The notes under the pieces are model-generated. The model was not told the DNA's origin, made no database searches, and saw only the letters and a list, made by a program, of their open reading frames with translations. Shown one piece after another: positions 24,322-35,821 of a stretch of 64,000 bases of DNA. This stretch comes from Calycina herbarum (lineage: Eukaryota; Ascomycota; Leotiomycetes; Helotiales; Pezizellaceae): positions 310,001 through 374,000 of the forward strand of contig LLEY01000003.1 of assembly GCA_001414485.1 (NCBI GenBank), read 5' to 3'. The position numbers and the translations under genes were made by a program. How positions within the stretch are numbered: the stretch's first letter is position 1; every line of letters starts with the position of its first letter.

Positions 24322-25884
24322 TCAACAAGCATCATTACCATACCCTGCATCGTCCTCGGCTAATAGTTTCTCCCCCAGCTTCGCCACTTCAGCAGCATCC
24401 CATACCAGTTCTCTTCTCGGAATTGCTGATTTGAGAACCTCAACTGCCTTTTCTCTAACTCGCCTGTTCCGACATCCTTTTATGACGACGAATAATGGAG
24501 GAATGATACCACAATCCCAGACAAATTGGCGTTTGAACCCTGGATGAGCAACCGCTCTCTCCGACCACAATACGACTTCCATAGCTCCCTCTGAGTATAC
24601 ATCCCGAGGCGCGCCGAATATCACCGAGTCTTTTTGGATGCCCATCTCAATTACCTTCGCGAAAGCACAGAGGATAGCTGCGCCCCCTGAAAGCCCGCTC
24701 GCATCAATTTTATGTTTACTTGCTTCTTCTGATGACCACAGAAGAGGTACGAACGCGCACTGCCACCTTTTGAGTTGCAACATCAAAGAAGATCGTATTT
24801 TCTCATTCTCGGCAATTTTTGCCCCGGTAGCTTTGAGCTGTGACATAGCAATAGAGTGAAATTCTACCAGGTGATTTTTTGCCTCCAGCATACTACTGAA
24901 AGTAGAGGGTATTGTGATACTCGGAGTCAAAGATTGGACTTCAAGAATGCTGGCTCTATCGATCCTTTTGGAAGCTGGACGGCCTCGGATTGTGTTGTCC
25001 ATGCGGACGAATGCAGCAAGGAGCCCGTAGTCCATGTCGGGTACCTCAGAGACTGGTTGGGTCTCGGAGTATCGTGGTTTTAAGTGAGAAATGTGGGTTC
25101 GTAGTAGTTTTAGTGCTGCTTGCATGTTTCTGATAGAAGTCGTATGTTCGCCAAGTAGACTTTCAAAGCAAAACACCAAAAGTGCTGATATTAATGCTAT
25201 CCTGGTTGCTTCACGTTCTGGTTTTGAGTTTATGGCAGAGTTGATCTTTTTTATGGAATGATCGTAGCGGCTTAAAGCGTACAGCCGATGGGAAGCAGCA
25301 TCTTGAATTGAATCTTGCGCGCGACTCAATGCTGCAAGTGACACCATAAGGTTTCGAAGTTCCACATCATTTTGGCAAGCCTGGGGAATGGTATATCGCC
25401 AGAGTGATTCCCCGAAGTAGCCGGCCAAGTCTTTCCCCGTCTCGTCACGAAAGTAACGAAAGTATTGATATTCTGTTTCATCGTGAAATAGTATGGTAAA
25501 TGGCAATGTTGCTGTGATGACGACATCTGAAGAAGCATGCGTTTTTGGTTGAAGCAGACGCCCATTTGGCTGAACAGGTCTTGCTGAGGCTCGCTCGCTA
25601 GACTTGAAATCACACCGAGTACCGAATCGAAGACAACGAACACACTCCGGTTTGGTCTCGTCGCATTTTATGCGTCGTGTTCTATGCTCAGGATTAGTAA
25701 ATAGTGACCGGATGTGTGGATGATCAGAAATAAATGATTTGACATACTTGCAAGTTTTGCAACCTGTCCTGACTTTGGGTTTGCTCTGCCTCTTACGGTT
25801 CTGGATTTCGGGATAAACCTTCTTGCGCCGTGGTTGAGAAACCATCTTGTCGTTTGACAGCGAGCCAATTGAATACTCGACCAT
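24322..25884 (-). CDS. Zn2Cys6 transcription factor (TF1) at the cluster's left border
   Basis: A nuclear DNA-binding regulator of 498 residues in two exons (25884-25748 and 25681-24322). The 66-nt intron is in frame and unspliced reading would insert 22 residues into the zinc finger. Splicing restores GCKTCKTRRIKCDETKPEC, with Cys at residues 42, 45, 52, 59, 62 and 69 (C-x2-C-x6-C-x6-C-x2-C-x6-C). A basic N-terminal stretch precedes the finger. The rest resembles the fungal-specific TF domain beginning FHDETEYQYFRYFRDETGKDL, followed by SLAALSRA and ALLVFCFESLLGEH. The start chosen is the ATG at 25884. TF2 (29140) is a paralogue with the same domain layout and even the same intron position within the finger, transcribed in the opposite direction. 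Its role in regulating the neighbouring biosynthetic genes is inferred from position. Confidence 0.88.
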   Translation of the reverse strand: MVEYSIGSLSNDKMVSQPRRKKVYPEIQNRKRQSKPKVRTGCKTCKYVKSFISDHPHIRSLFTNPEHRTRRIKCDETKPECVRCLRFGTRCDFKSSERASARPVQPNGRLLQPKTHASSDVVITATLPFTILFHDETEYQYFRYFRDETGKDLAGYFGESLWRYTIPQACQNDVELRNLMVSLAALSRAQDSIQDAASHRLYALSRYDHSIKKINSAINSKPEREATRIALISALLVFCFESLLGEHTTSIRNMQAALKLLRTHISHLKPRYSETQPVSEVPDMDYGLLAAFVRMDNTIRGRPASKRIDRASILEVQSLTPSITIPSTFSSMLEAKNHLVEFHSIAMSQLKATGAKIAENEKIRSSLMLQLKRWQCAFVPLLWSSEEASKHKIDASGLSGGAAILCAFAKVIEMGIQKDSVIFGAPRDVYSEGAMEVVLWSERAVAHPGFKRQFVWDCGIIPPLFVVIKGCRNRRVREKAVEVLKSAIPRRELVWDAAEVAKLGEKLLAEDDAGYGNDAC

Positions 25885-28800
25885 CACAGGAGCATAAGAG
25901 TTAACAGCACAGCGTACGTACGAACAGGAGGTTCATTGATGTTGTGCAGGTGTGGGATACACTCGGAGCTTGAAATTGTTGGAAGCTTATGGGTGCTTAT
26001 GAAACCAATCATTGTGGGTTTCTCGTACCCGGAGCCAATCGGAATCATTGTGGGCTCCAGGTGGACAAAATAAGTGGCACTTCAAGACTTACCCACATAA
26101 CACAACGTATATCAAATAAAAACTGTCAGCGTTTGACGATCAGGTAAACCAACCTCTTGCGCATCTATTCATATCTACTTTATATTTTTACGATCAGTGT
26201 TTGTTAAGTTATCGCGTTGCCATTTGGCGGGGTCCTAAATTGTGCTGCCCCTGTTTTTGTCCACCGGGAGTGTGGGCTAAGAAAGCAACATTCTTAGGAG
26301 CATCAAGATCATCAAGATGTTATCAAGATTATGGCCTTCCAGAATGGTGATGTACGATAAAGTTACAAAAAGAGTTCACGATGAGAAATTTCCGAGATTC
26401 CAAAGTCGGGGAAAATGCTAGATGCGGGGTTGTTATCCTTGTTGAACTGAAGTCATCTACGATCCTCTCCGCAGGCACGAAGGATTGATAAAATGAGGAG
26501 ACCTGGAGAAGCTATTTCCGAGAGTTTGAATTCAAATTTGAGAATGATGGAAAGTCCGACTAATGAACGCTCTGCAGCGTTTCTCGAACAACTTAATTCT
26601 CACCCACCGAATACGACTACAAAGTACAGCAAGATGATTTGCGCTACAACAACTAGCACTATCCATATTCTACGCATACTGGTTTGGTATAATGAGGAAG
26701 AAAGAAATAGTGTGTTTTGTTCAATGAGGAGGATTGTATTTCAACTCTTTCAATGCTTATATCGTGTAGTTGAGTATATAAATTTGTGGCTCGTATAGCC
26801 CACAGCTTGATAGGGCCATTGTGACTCTTGGAGTGACTCCAAGCAATTATAAATTCGTTGTTCGAGTTGAATCTTGAAGAAGTGCCATATTTCTGAACGA
26901 TCTGAAAAAGATAGCTTAGCAATCACGACCGCAGGAAGAAACGAATGCAGAGAAAACGAGGAGGAATTGTAGAGATAAGATTCGCAAAATCCCAAACGCG
27001 AATCCATACAGGAACGTCATCTTTTTGGGAGAACTTCCTCTAGGAATCGCGGAGGTCAAGAATAATTCATCATCCGTACGGAAGGACGGCCATAAAATTG
27101 GCCGTTAAGCACCATCCGTAGTTGGGGGCCAAACGGCTATCAGGTTACCCAATCGGGACACATTCTTGGCAATGCACAATAACCCTAGGTTACGGATATA
27201 CAGAAATTGTAAGGGTTCAGCCCCATGAGGTGACGGAGTAAAGTTATCCTTACATCCTATGACCGACAGAAGGGATTTTTGCTCCCTAGCCCAAGAAGTC
27301 GTTGGGTATCTCAGCCCTAGCGCCTAGCCCTATGGAATCACAAATAACCCCACTAACCCGTATTTTTGAAGCGGATACTAAGCCAAATGGGGTTAATAAT
27401 TCGCCAAATAGTGGAAGGCTTGCGCGTTTACTTCGGGCAGAAGGAATGAAATCCGTATTCGACCAGAAAAGGAAATAAATGGAAAAACATCCGATATGGA
27501 TACGATCCCTTGGTACTTCCGCCAGAAACAAGCTTTCAATCTGCCAGCGGAGGCTAAGAGACACGTTAAGCCACAATCACCGATGAAACACATTCCTATG
27601 GAAATGATAATCCCTTTGTGGAGTTGGTAGAGACCCAGGTCAACGCTCGCGGAAACGTTCCTAAATCGCCATCAAATCAAGTCTGGTAGCGAGCCGACTA
27701 CCACTCAACCCATGACCGCCAGCGTTCTCATCTGCCAATACAATGCACTAATTGAGGGAAGAGAAACCATTTGAATACGGAAAGATCATTGGCTGTCAGT
27801 ATCCCATGCATATATTGCGCGGTGGGCATACCAGGTCCGAGATGATCTTGTAAGAAACGATCGTTCGGAAACCGGCCAATTGGTTAGGGCTCGTGAATTA
27901 CCCAAACATTATTATTGAGCGAAACACGCCATGGTAAAGGAAATGAAAGCTGGGTACAAGTTCTGCTGTAGTTGCACAATCATAGGCTCCCACAATTTTC
28001 CATACTTCATGGGCGAGGCGATGGGAACTTCTCCACGCCCTGTTAAGCGATCTGAAACGAGACTTACGTTAAAAGAACGAGCTGAGATCGATTGATGACT
28101 TCAGATTGCTTCATCGTGAGAAGATAACTTGAGAAATATAAGTCGAAGATATGGGGCTGAAATCCGGGTACCATTCTCTCGTTGCCAAATGCTACTAGGG
28201 ACAGTGAACGCCATGCCGATACAATCCCATCAGACTCAAGATCCACAATAGAAATTACCATTGTTGGACTACCGAGGACCCAGCACTTCTCCCTCCCGGG
28301 GATATTAGACATCGAGAACTTTCCAAGATCATTCTCCGGATGCAGTCTCCTGCCACGTTCTTGGTCCCAGCCCATCGTATCCATGCAGCTGAGCCGCGCG
28401 GGAATACCCTCCAAGAAGATAAGGTATGTTGTATGTAAATTAACCTCCGCACTAAACAAGTCGATCGTGCCGCAATATGCAGCCCTAAACTAGTCCAAAA
28501 TGGAGTCAGGCCCGGTGGTCAACTACTCCCACGAGGCGGATTCTGACACTTTCTGAAGGAGGGAAGCCTAACCAGCATCCACCACACTAAGTAAGAACTG
28601 GGTAAGGATGCAAGGCGAAGATCGGAAGACGCGAGACTTGTGGGCAATGCCCCAATCATGTCAGATTGAATAGACTAGAGTGCAAGAGATTTAAGCATTT
28701 ACAAAAAAAAAATTTACGTAGAGAAAGTCCCACATACCTGACACCCGACTAGTGGTTGATAATTATTTGCACTAAATGATGTTCAGTATGGGCTAAAGGG

Positions 28801-29139
28801 TTCCTCTCACGTTATTTTTGTAACATCTTACATCAGGCGCAGGTATGTGGCGAAGATCAAGCACCCTTGACAATTCGATCTGGGAAGGTCCCTGCTCTCA
28901 TTGGTTAGCGTATACGAACCAGTTCAAGCCTCACATCTGGTACTGCACCATTATCGTTCTCATCCCTTATGTTCATATGTGTATAATAGATATAGAGTGG
29001 GTTCAGCAACCATATTCAATGACAGAATCATTTCATTCGTACATACCGGTCGTTCAGAGCCAAATCCCTATTCCAAGATACCCACACAGTCAATTGCTTC
29101 AGCGCTCACTTTGCAGTTAAAAAGAAGAGTCGAGACAAC
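25885..29139. promoter_or_regulatory. 3.25-kb divergent intergenic region between TF1 and TF2
   Basis: It separates two oppositely transcribed paralogous regulators. Apart from a MITE at 26055-26270 I see no gene. Frames at 26493-26798 (+), 27286-27576 (-) and 28064-28459 (-) have no family motifs. It must contain both promoters. Its size leaves room for an undetected non-coding transcript or a decayed gene. Confidence 0.4.
26055..26270. mobile_element. small terminal-inverted-repeat element (MITE), copy 2
   Basis: The left end is CTCCAGGTGGACAAAATAAG then TGGCA. The right end is the inverse complement of CTCCCGGTGGACAAAAACAG then GGGCAGCACAATTTAGG. A 6-bp direct repeat tgtggg flanks it (26049-26054 and 26271-26276). 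The right end matches the element at 13392-13705 over about 36 bp, including the subterminal CTAAATTGTGCTGCC, so both belong to one family. There is no coding capacity in its 216 bp. Confidence 0.65.
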
Positions 29140-30869
29140 ATGAACGAACCTATGTCCTCGGGTGAGTCGTCAAACGCCAAAAAGCCAAGGGCCAGCAAGC
29201 CAAAAGTGAAAACGGGATGTATAACTTGCAAGTACGTATACTTTTCCCGCCTTTAGGCTCTTTAATGACCATACGAGACAATCGTTTCCATTCAATTGCC
29301 TTTTGGTAATCTTTTGGTTCCAGCAAGCAAAATAGAGTTATCGATCAACATCTGCTAATTCCTTTTTGTAGGGGGCGTCGTGTGAAATGCGATGAGACGA
29401 AGCCAAGCTGTTTGCGTTGCGTGAATTTTGGAAGAAAATGTGGAGGTTATCCACCAAAAGAAGAGACACCTCCGCCGAAAGTAACCAGTCTTCCTGTTCC
29501 AAGAAGAATATTGTCTAAAGCAATGGCACCATCAAGATCACCATCTCCAGTTCCGTCGCCGATGCAATCACCATTGCCACTGCCATCAACTCCGAATCGT
29601 CTACCCAATATGCCCACGGGGGTTGTATTTCAAGACGAGAAGGAGTACCAGTACTTCTGTTATTTCCGCGACGAGACGTCGATTGAGCTTTCAAGTGGAT
29701 TTGAGGCTAGCCTGTGGAATGTACTCGTGCTCGAGGCATGCGACATTCCCGCAATTCGTCAACTGGTGATCGCCACAGCAGCCTTGAGTGTAGCAATGAA
29801 GAAGTCTGCTGCAGACATTCGAGATTACGCCTTGAACAAGTATGGGGAAGCTTTGGCCGGAATCAGGGAGATGGTAAACAGGGGGGAAGACTCCGTGCGA
29901 GTTGCTCTAATCAGCTCTCTGCTAATCTTCTGTTTTGAAAGTCTTTCAGGTGATTTCGGACGCGCAACCACGCATATTCATAGCACCATAGAGATGCTCG
30001 TCAAGCGAGTCTCTGATGGTCCTCAATCATTCTATTTTCCACGCACCACCGCCTTGGGGATTCGAGGCAGAGCCGCAATCGACGAGGACTTGCTCACAGC
30101 CTTTATGCGACTAGATAGACCATCACTCACACTTATGAGTATGAGAACGGAAGGTCAAACAGGAAACAATCGAATATTCAACCTCCTATTCGGACAAGAG
30201 CACCTCGAAATCCCACGAGGGTTCGCAACCATTGCTGAGGCAAGAGTTTACTTCGAGGACATAGCATGGCGAATCACGAACGTCGCCCAGCCACCAGAGT
30301 CTCTGGCTGGGACCTGGAATTTAGATGGGAGCCCGGATGAAGAAATGTTCCCTCTCAAACTCAAACAATGGTACGAAGCTTCGGGTGTGCTAGACAATTC
30401 CTCAAATTTTACCTTCGAGCTTGCGCATTGGCACGATGCTTTCTCGCCCATTTTGAATCACGCCATGAGTCCGCCTGGAGAAAGTCTTTTCGTGTCGGCA
30501 GTCATTCTCCATATCCAAGCACTTGCAGCAGATTTGCTCGCCAGTGGACGATTCTCAACCAACGAGACGGGGGACCCCAAGCCATCATACGGGCATGACG
30601 AGGACGAAGATAGATATCCGACTGTCCACGCAATTCTCTCGCTCTCCCACAAACTGGTATCGCATGCGAATTTTCTAAAAGGATTCGTTTTCGACCTTGG
30701 TGTTATCCCATGTTTAGTCAGCGTTTGGCTATTATGCCCCGTGCAGCACTTGAAGGCGGAAGCGATTGAAGTGCTGGAGTCCATGGTGCCAAGAAGGGAA
30801 GCATTTTGGGATAGTAGGGCCGCCGCCAATGCAGGGCGCAGATACTTGGAGCGAGAACAAAAGGAATGA
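29140..30869 (+). CDS. Zn2Cys6 transcription factor (TF2), paralogue of TF1
   Basis: A putative nuclear regulator of 529 residues from exons 29140-29231 and 29372-30869. The 140-nt intron splits the zinc finger at the same codon as in TF1. The joined finger reads GCITCKGRRVKCDETKPSC, with Cys at residues 27, 30, 37, 44, 47 and 54. A Ser/Pro-rich linker follows (residues about 75-110). Then comes the fungal TF domain beginning FQDEKEYQYFCYFRDETS, with TAALSVAM, SSLLIFCFESLSGDF and a C-terminal ESMVPRREAFWDSRAA, each matched in TF1. It is divergent from TF1 and points toward the methyltransferase-reductase-dioxygenase genes. Pathway-specific control of these genes is an inference from position only. 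Confidence 0.9.
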
Positions 30870-32121
30870 TTGACCGCAATCTTCATGGATAAACGGAACT
30901 AAGCGACGAAATTTTATGCAAGTACAGGCTAAAGGAACTAGGCAACAGAACAAAAGAAGAGATCGATTGCGAATAGCTAGGATCAGGAAGCGACCGGAAG
31001 GAAGGGGGAGAGGGGGGGGTGATGAAAAGAAAATATAGACAATGAGCATAAAATCTGCAGTACTGTCCAGCTTGTCTAGAATGACTCCAAATGAGTGGTT
31101 GTGATCCGATCCTGGGAAAGTACGCAGGCTGACGATGTGCAGAAGTGTCAATTGTCTTGGTGTTGTGCTGTATGTATTCCTGCTCCATTCCATCCAGAAG
31201 CTTGAAAGTTTCCGCTGCGGATTCCGGACGACTTTCGGTGGTCGAGTTTTGGCCTCGCCTGGCTATAGCCAGTTTATGTCAAAAAAATGCTAACGAATCG
31301 CATTCTTTCATATGAAAGTATGCAATTCGATTCCATCCAAGCCACAACTTCCGCAAGTACGAGTTCCTTCTCGTTTTGAGCTCCTTCAAAGCAAAGACTA
31401 GGTTTTTGCCCTACGCCGCATTCCGCCCCCATCCTGAGCTTGTGTGAAGGCAGCCCAAGACCGAGTACAGTATCAAGTGGCCCATGGTCCCCGGTGAAGC
31501 TTTTGCCTGCTGCCTTGTGAAGCAGATTACAATACTCGGTGCGCACAACTGCCTATGTGGAAATGCAAATGCACTATTCGGATTGGCCGTGACGATCAAT
31601 TGGATTTCGTGGGAGAGGATTCGTGGGAGTACGAAGGACAGTCGAACTAGCTGTGGCGACTTCAAGTGATGTGTGGGAGGAAGTTTGGAGATCACATGCG
31701 TATCGGAGATGTTGAATCAGGAAAGATTTGCAGTGTATATCTGGCGAGGAAGGTCTCGAGGTCGTGAATCGATGGAGATTGAGGCTGACGGGCAGTCGCA
31801 GTCAGCGTCAGAACTAACACGGGAGCGCTGGAGGATGAGGTGAGAGTGAGACTGTCGCAGACACGCAGATACGCGCAAAGACCTTTGGCGTTATATGATA
31901 GGAGTCCAGGTGGACTTGAATAAATATCTCAATTGGAGATCGCTGATTGAGAAGAAGTACCGCCGGCTCTTCTTCGGTCGGTTGATTACAAGGGCAGCTG
32001 GGACGGCTATTACTTTCAAATTCCGCTCACGTTTTCTCTGTAGACTATTCTACACTATTCTAAAACCAACTTAGCTGGAGACAAAAAGAGCAAAAACAGA
32101 CAGAAATTCAAAACTTCCACC
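30870..32121. other. intergenic between TF2 and the methyltransferase gene
   Basis: These two genes converge here (TF2 on plus, methyltransferase on minus). Short frames at 31274-31695 have no recognisable motif. Nothing else was seen. Confidence 0.4.
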
Positions 32122-32799
32122 CTAGGGCTTCACAGAAAACTTTTCATCCTTGTTCCAATACATCAAAGACGGGTCCTCATTCTTAGTAGGAGTTATCTGG
32201 TTTACAACTCTCGTCACCCACATCTGCGACTCCGTTTCTTCAACTTTGACTTCCGGTTCAACACATTGCAAAAATCCCATAATCGCTATTCTGGGGTTGT
32301 AAAAATGTTCATTGAACCCCTTCCATGTCCAATCATCGAAAACCATCGTTCCACCTAGAGCCAACATATGCCAGGAGAGTACCGCATCGTGGAGAACATC
32401 AATCGCTACATGGGAGGCGTCGATGTAGATGAAGTCAAATTTTGCACTGTGGGCTCGGAGATCAATCAGAGCATCTTCGCTTTTTGCTTTGAGAACCTTG
32501 AGTTTCGTGATGTTGACACATTGATTGACGTTGCTGTAGAAGCGCTTCTCTAGGGATTCGACTTCATTGTGGTTGTGCTCCATGCCACCCGAGAATGTAT
32601 CTACTACACTCATTGTAGATTGAGGATGGTTGATGAGATTGTCGAGAATCCATGTGGTTGAAGCTCCCTCGAAGGCACCAATTTCGAGGATATGAAGGGG
32701 TTTGGGAATTTTTCGTATGGAGTTTGTGAGTTTTTCCCAGTCAGAAATGATAAGTTCGAACCATTTGTTCTGGAAAGTAAATCGTGAGCGGTCCGACAT
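32122..32799 (-). CDS. class I SAM-dependent methyltransferase (Methyltransf_24-like)
   Basis: Intronless, 225 residues, ATG at 32799. Motif I is HILEIGAFEGASTTWIL (residues 37-53), the acidic loop after strand 2 is SVVDTFSGG, and the strand-4 region is FDFIYIDASH followed by LALGGTMVFDDW. This pattern belongs to small soluble methyltransferases of the family-24 type, also found in macrolide and polyketide tailoring and in catechol-like enzymes. The C-terminal third (VEPEVKVEETESQMWVTRVV) is less typical. There is no signal peptide or membrane segment, so it is likely cytosolic. Its place beside a reductase and a dioxygenase suggests a tailoring step (O- or N-methylation), but the substrate cannot be deduced. 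Confidence 0.85.
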   Translation of the reverse strand: MSDRSRFTFQNKWFELIISDWEKLTNSIRKIPKPLHILEIGAFEGASTTWILDNLINHPQSTMSVVDTFSGGMEHNHNEVESLEKRFYSNVNQCVNITKLKVLKAKSEDALIDLRAHSAKFDFIYIDASHVAIDVLHDAVLSWHMLALGGTMVFDDWTWKGFNEHFYNPRIAIMGFLQCVEPEVKVEETESQMWVTRVVNQITPTKNEDPSLMYWNKDEKFSVKP

Positions 32800-33115
32800 T
32801 TTGAAGTGGTGGAAACGAGCCGAGTTTGCGCTGTTTCGATAAGAGATGTCCTGTATCAGAAGGGAACCTTGAATTAAGTGACGGAGTTTCAGAGCTCACG
32901 AAAAAGCCATTGATGATTTATTTGAGCATGATCCATTCTGATTCGAGCTTCTCAGAGTCGTGCACGTCGGCATCCACCGCATAATGCAATGCCAGCAAAG
33001 GATTCTTGCGAAAATCTCTCAACAGTTGTTTTCACGAAGTCTCTCCTCAAATACATAGTTTTGGCATAGTGTTAATTATCACATTCTACCCATATTCTCG
33101 ATATCGTGGACTCAC

Positions 33116-34228
33116 ATGGCTCGGGAGGTTATCGCTCTAGCTGGGGTTGGTAACCTGGGCAAATATCTTTGCGAGGAACTTCTATCAAGTTCAATTTATT
33201 CTGTGATTGTAATTTCTCGAAATGTATGTCACGAGCTCTTTACTCATCTTGTCACAAAGAGTTTCGAAAAACTTACTATTTTATTTTAGGGGAGTGAGTG
33301 GCTCGAAGCTCGCGAGGTGAAAGTCTACATCAGCGATTACAGCAAAGAATCAGTATTGGGTATCCTTACCTCCACCAGAGCAAGAGTACTCATTTCATTC
33401 ATCAACTGCTCTGGACCTCTTTATTTCGTTATCCACAAAGCCCTTTTCGAAGCATGCAAAGACTCGCAAACATGCAAACGTATGATACCCTCCGAATGGA
33501 TCGGAAATGTCGAAGAGTTTCCCCACTTACCTCGCTTCTACGCTGATTCCCGAGGACCATTTCGAAAATTTCTTCGAGGATCATCTGGAATTGAGTGGAC
33601 CTTGTTCAACGGAGGCTGGCTTATGGATTATTTCTTGACTAAGGATAGGACATACATGCCTGCAATACCCGATGAATTTCCCATTGATCCGAGCAATTGG
33701 CGGGCGTGTATTCGAGGGACTGGCGATGAGCTGCAGGCTTTCACATCCTCCCGAGACATTTCGAAGGCTTTGGTTGAGTTACTTGGAGCAACTCAATGGG
33801 TAATTTTTTCTCATCCAATGGCATGAGCCTAAGAGTCTGACAGTACTACAGGAACAAGTCATCTATGTTGTTGGAGAATGGACCACATTTAACAATACGA
33901 TCAAAATCATGGAAGAATATCAAAGTGAGCACCACTTCATACTATTCCAGTTAGGTTCAGAATTTAAAAATAGTTACACGCAGATCGTCCCATGGAAATT
34001 ACCTATAAGACAGAGGCAGAGATTGCAAGAGGTGCCACCAAGGATCATGATGGCGAACTTACACGTGAAGGAGAAATTGCCCAAGTGGAGGAGTGGATGC
34101 TGGCTGGGGCCTCGGCTTGTCCTCGAGAAAAGACATTGAAACACAGAGAGAAATATTTTTCGAGGGTCAAATTTCACACCATCAGTGAGCTTCTTCAAGA
34201 AGCGGGGAACCAAGACTTTCTGGTATGA
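33116..34228 (+). CDS. NmrA-like/isoflavone-reductase-like NAD(P)-binding protein
   Basis: Four exons (33116-33223, 33290-33799, 33852-33924, 33984-34228) give 311 residues, normal for the family. The N-terminus EVIALAGVGNLGKYL has the GxGxxG Rossmann loop (G10, G12, G15). RMIPSEWIGN and the GIEWTLFNGGWLMDYF segment are typical of NmrA-like and phenylcoumaran benzylic ether reductase-like proteins of fungi. The predicted role is an NAD(P)H-dependent reductase in the cluster; some family members are instead redox sensors. The gene starts 317 bp from the divergent methyltransferase start, so the two may share a promoter region (32800-33115). Confidence 0.85.
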
Positions 34229-34709
34229 CGAATTTACATGTTTGCTCTTTTAAACTCGGAATTTCGACTTCCGATTTGTTTCACTGCTTTTTGTGCGGAT
34301 GAGTACCAGTTAAATTTGAATTTTGAGCCATTACATAGTAGCAAATTTGCGTTGGTGGCATGACTTTGTTATACGTTCCTCGAGCGAGCACCACATCAGC
34401 ATAGTTTGATTGAAACCAAGATAACCCTGGCACTCGACGCATTCAATACATGAGTTGGGCAATCACTAGTTACCTGCCCAAGGTTTGGATTGCAGTCAAT
34501 TCTATGCCATTTTTGTAGTATATCTCGCCATTGAATACCACGTAACCGCCGAGTTAGCTTCTAAACGAGTAGAATTAAATATCGGGCGAAAATGCTTGTT
34601 TTGGTGTAGCTAGCTCATATATACCTTCACTCGGCGGTTCGAGCTGCATGCTCCTATCTATATCTGGCTGTTAGATTCCCAACAATTTCAACTTTTCAAT
34701 TATCTCATC
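34229..34709 (+). promoter_or_regulatory. upstream region of the dioxygenase gene with TATA-like box
   Basis: A catatata sequence at about 34617-34624 lies some 90 bp before the ATG at 34710. No other coding sequence is seen in this interval. Confidence 0.4.
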
Positions 34710-35821
34710 ATGGAGCTTCCGACTCTCAACTTGTCATTATTTACGCATGGAAATGAAGAAGAACGTCAGAAACTCGCGTCTGACTTGCTCGATAGTCTTG
34801 TGCAGCATGGATTTGTGAAGATCATCAATCATGGCGTACCAGAAGAGTTGATATCAACCATGTGGGATCTAGTACGTCCCTACGACATTAACCTCAAGTT
34901 TTGATGCCAATATTGACTTTTTCTTCGCTGAAAAGAGCAGAGACTTCTTCAAAATGAACCCAGATGAAAAGACCCGTATTGCACATCGACCAGGACCAGA
35001 TCCTCAAAGAGGTTGGAGTCATGTTGGAGCGGAAAGTAGCTCTGGGCTTTACCGGAAGGGGTTTCTTCAGTCACAAGAAAACCTGGAACTCAAAGATGCC
35101 AGAGTAGGAAGTTCCTCTCCACCAAACATTGAGTACAGTAACTTACATTCGACGATAGGAACACTGGGACCAAGGTTCCAAGACCGATATGCAATATCCT
35201 AATAGATGGCCAAGTGAAAGAAGCCTTCCGGGCTTTCGGGATTCCATGGAGCAAGCGTTTGACCTTCTTGAGGGCGTAAGCTCAACGATAATGAAGGCTC
35301 TGGAGGTCTCGCTTCAAATTCCAGCAGGTACCTTTCTGGAGAAAATCACAGGAGAGAAGAACGCCAGCGAGCTTCGGATGAACCACTATCCATCGATCGA
35401 GGTTGCAGAAATCAAGGCTGGCAAAGTTAGCCGTATTTGGCCTCATTTTGACCTCGGGGTCATTACGCTCTTGTTCCAGGACTCTGTTGGTGGTTTGGAA
35501 TTTGAAAATCGTCAACAGCCAGGATCATTCAGTCGTATTGACTGTGGGGCAACATCGGAAATGGTTGTGAATGTGAGTGAGACGCTGCAACGGTGGACGA
35601 ATGATTGTTTACCTGCGGGTCTCCATCGAGTTAGCCTACCTCCATTGTTGGGGGCAGGGGAAGATAGATTGGTACCTGAACGATATTCCATCGCGTACTT
35701 TTGCAAAGCGGATCGGGATGTTTCTGTGGGAGCTTTGAAACCGTTTTTACGCCCGAATACAACATATAGCGATATCACTGCCCTCGAATATCAAAGGCAG
35801 AGACTGGAATCGGCGTATTGA
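34710..35821 (+). CDS. 2-oxoglutarate/Fe(II)-dependent dioxygenase, isopenicillin-N-synthase-like
   Basis: Three exons (34710-34871, 34936-35103, 35159-35821) give 330 residues. The N-terminal half has LVQHGFVKIINHGVPEELI and RDFFKMNPDEKT, the DIOX_N pattern. In the core, HxD is at about His206/Asp208 (IWPHFDLGVITLLF), the distal His at about 266 (PAGLHRVSLPP), and the 2OG-binding RxS at about Arg288 (PERYSIAYF). All iron and co-substrate ligands are therefore present and the enzyme should be active. Predicted reaction: hydroxylation, desaturation or oxidative ring closure of a small cluster metabolite, with succinate and CO2 as co-products. LolO of the loline pathway belongs to this broad family, but that does not predict the same reaction. 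The second intron uses a weaker donor (GTAGGA). Confidence 0.9.

Noticed and set aside
24089..24547. 152-codon plus-strand frame over the 3' end of TF1
   Set aside because: Antisense shadow of the well-supported TF1 coding exon.
28064..28459. 131-codon minus-strand frame between TF1 and TF2
   Set aside because: No family resemblance and an overlapping plus-strand frame of similar length; could be a decayed gene but nothing supports it.
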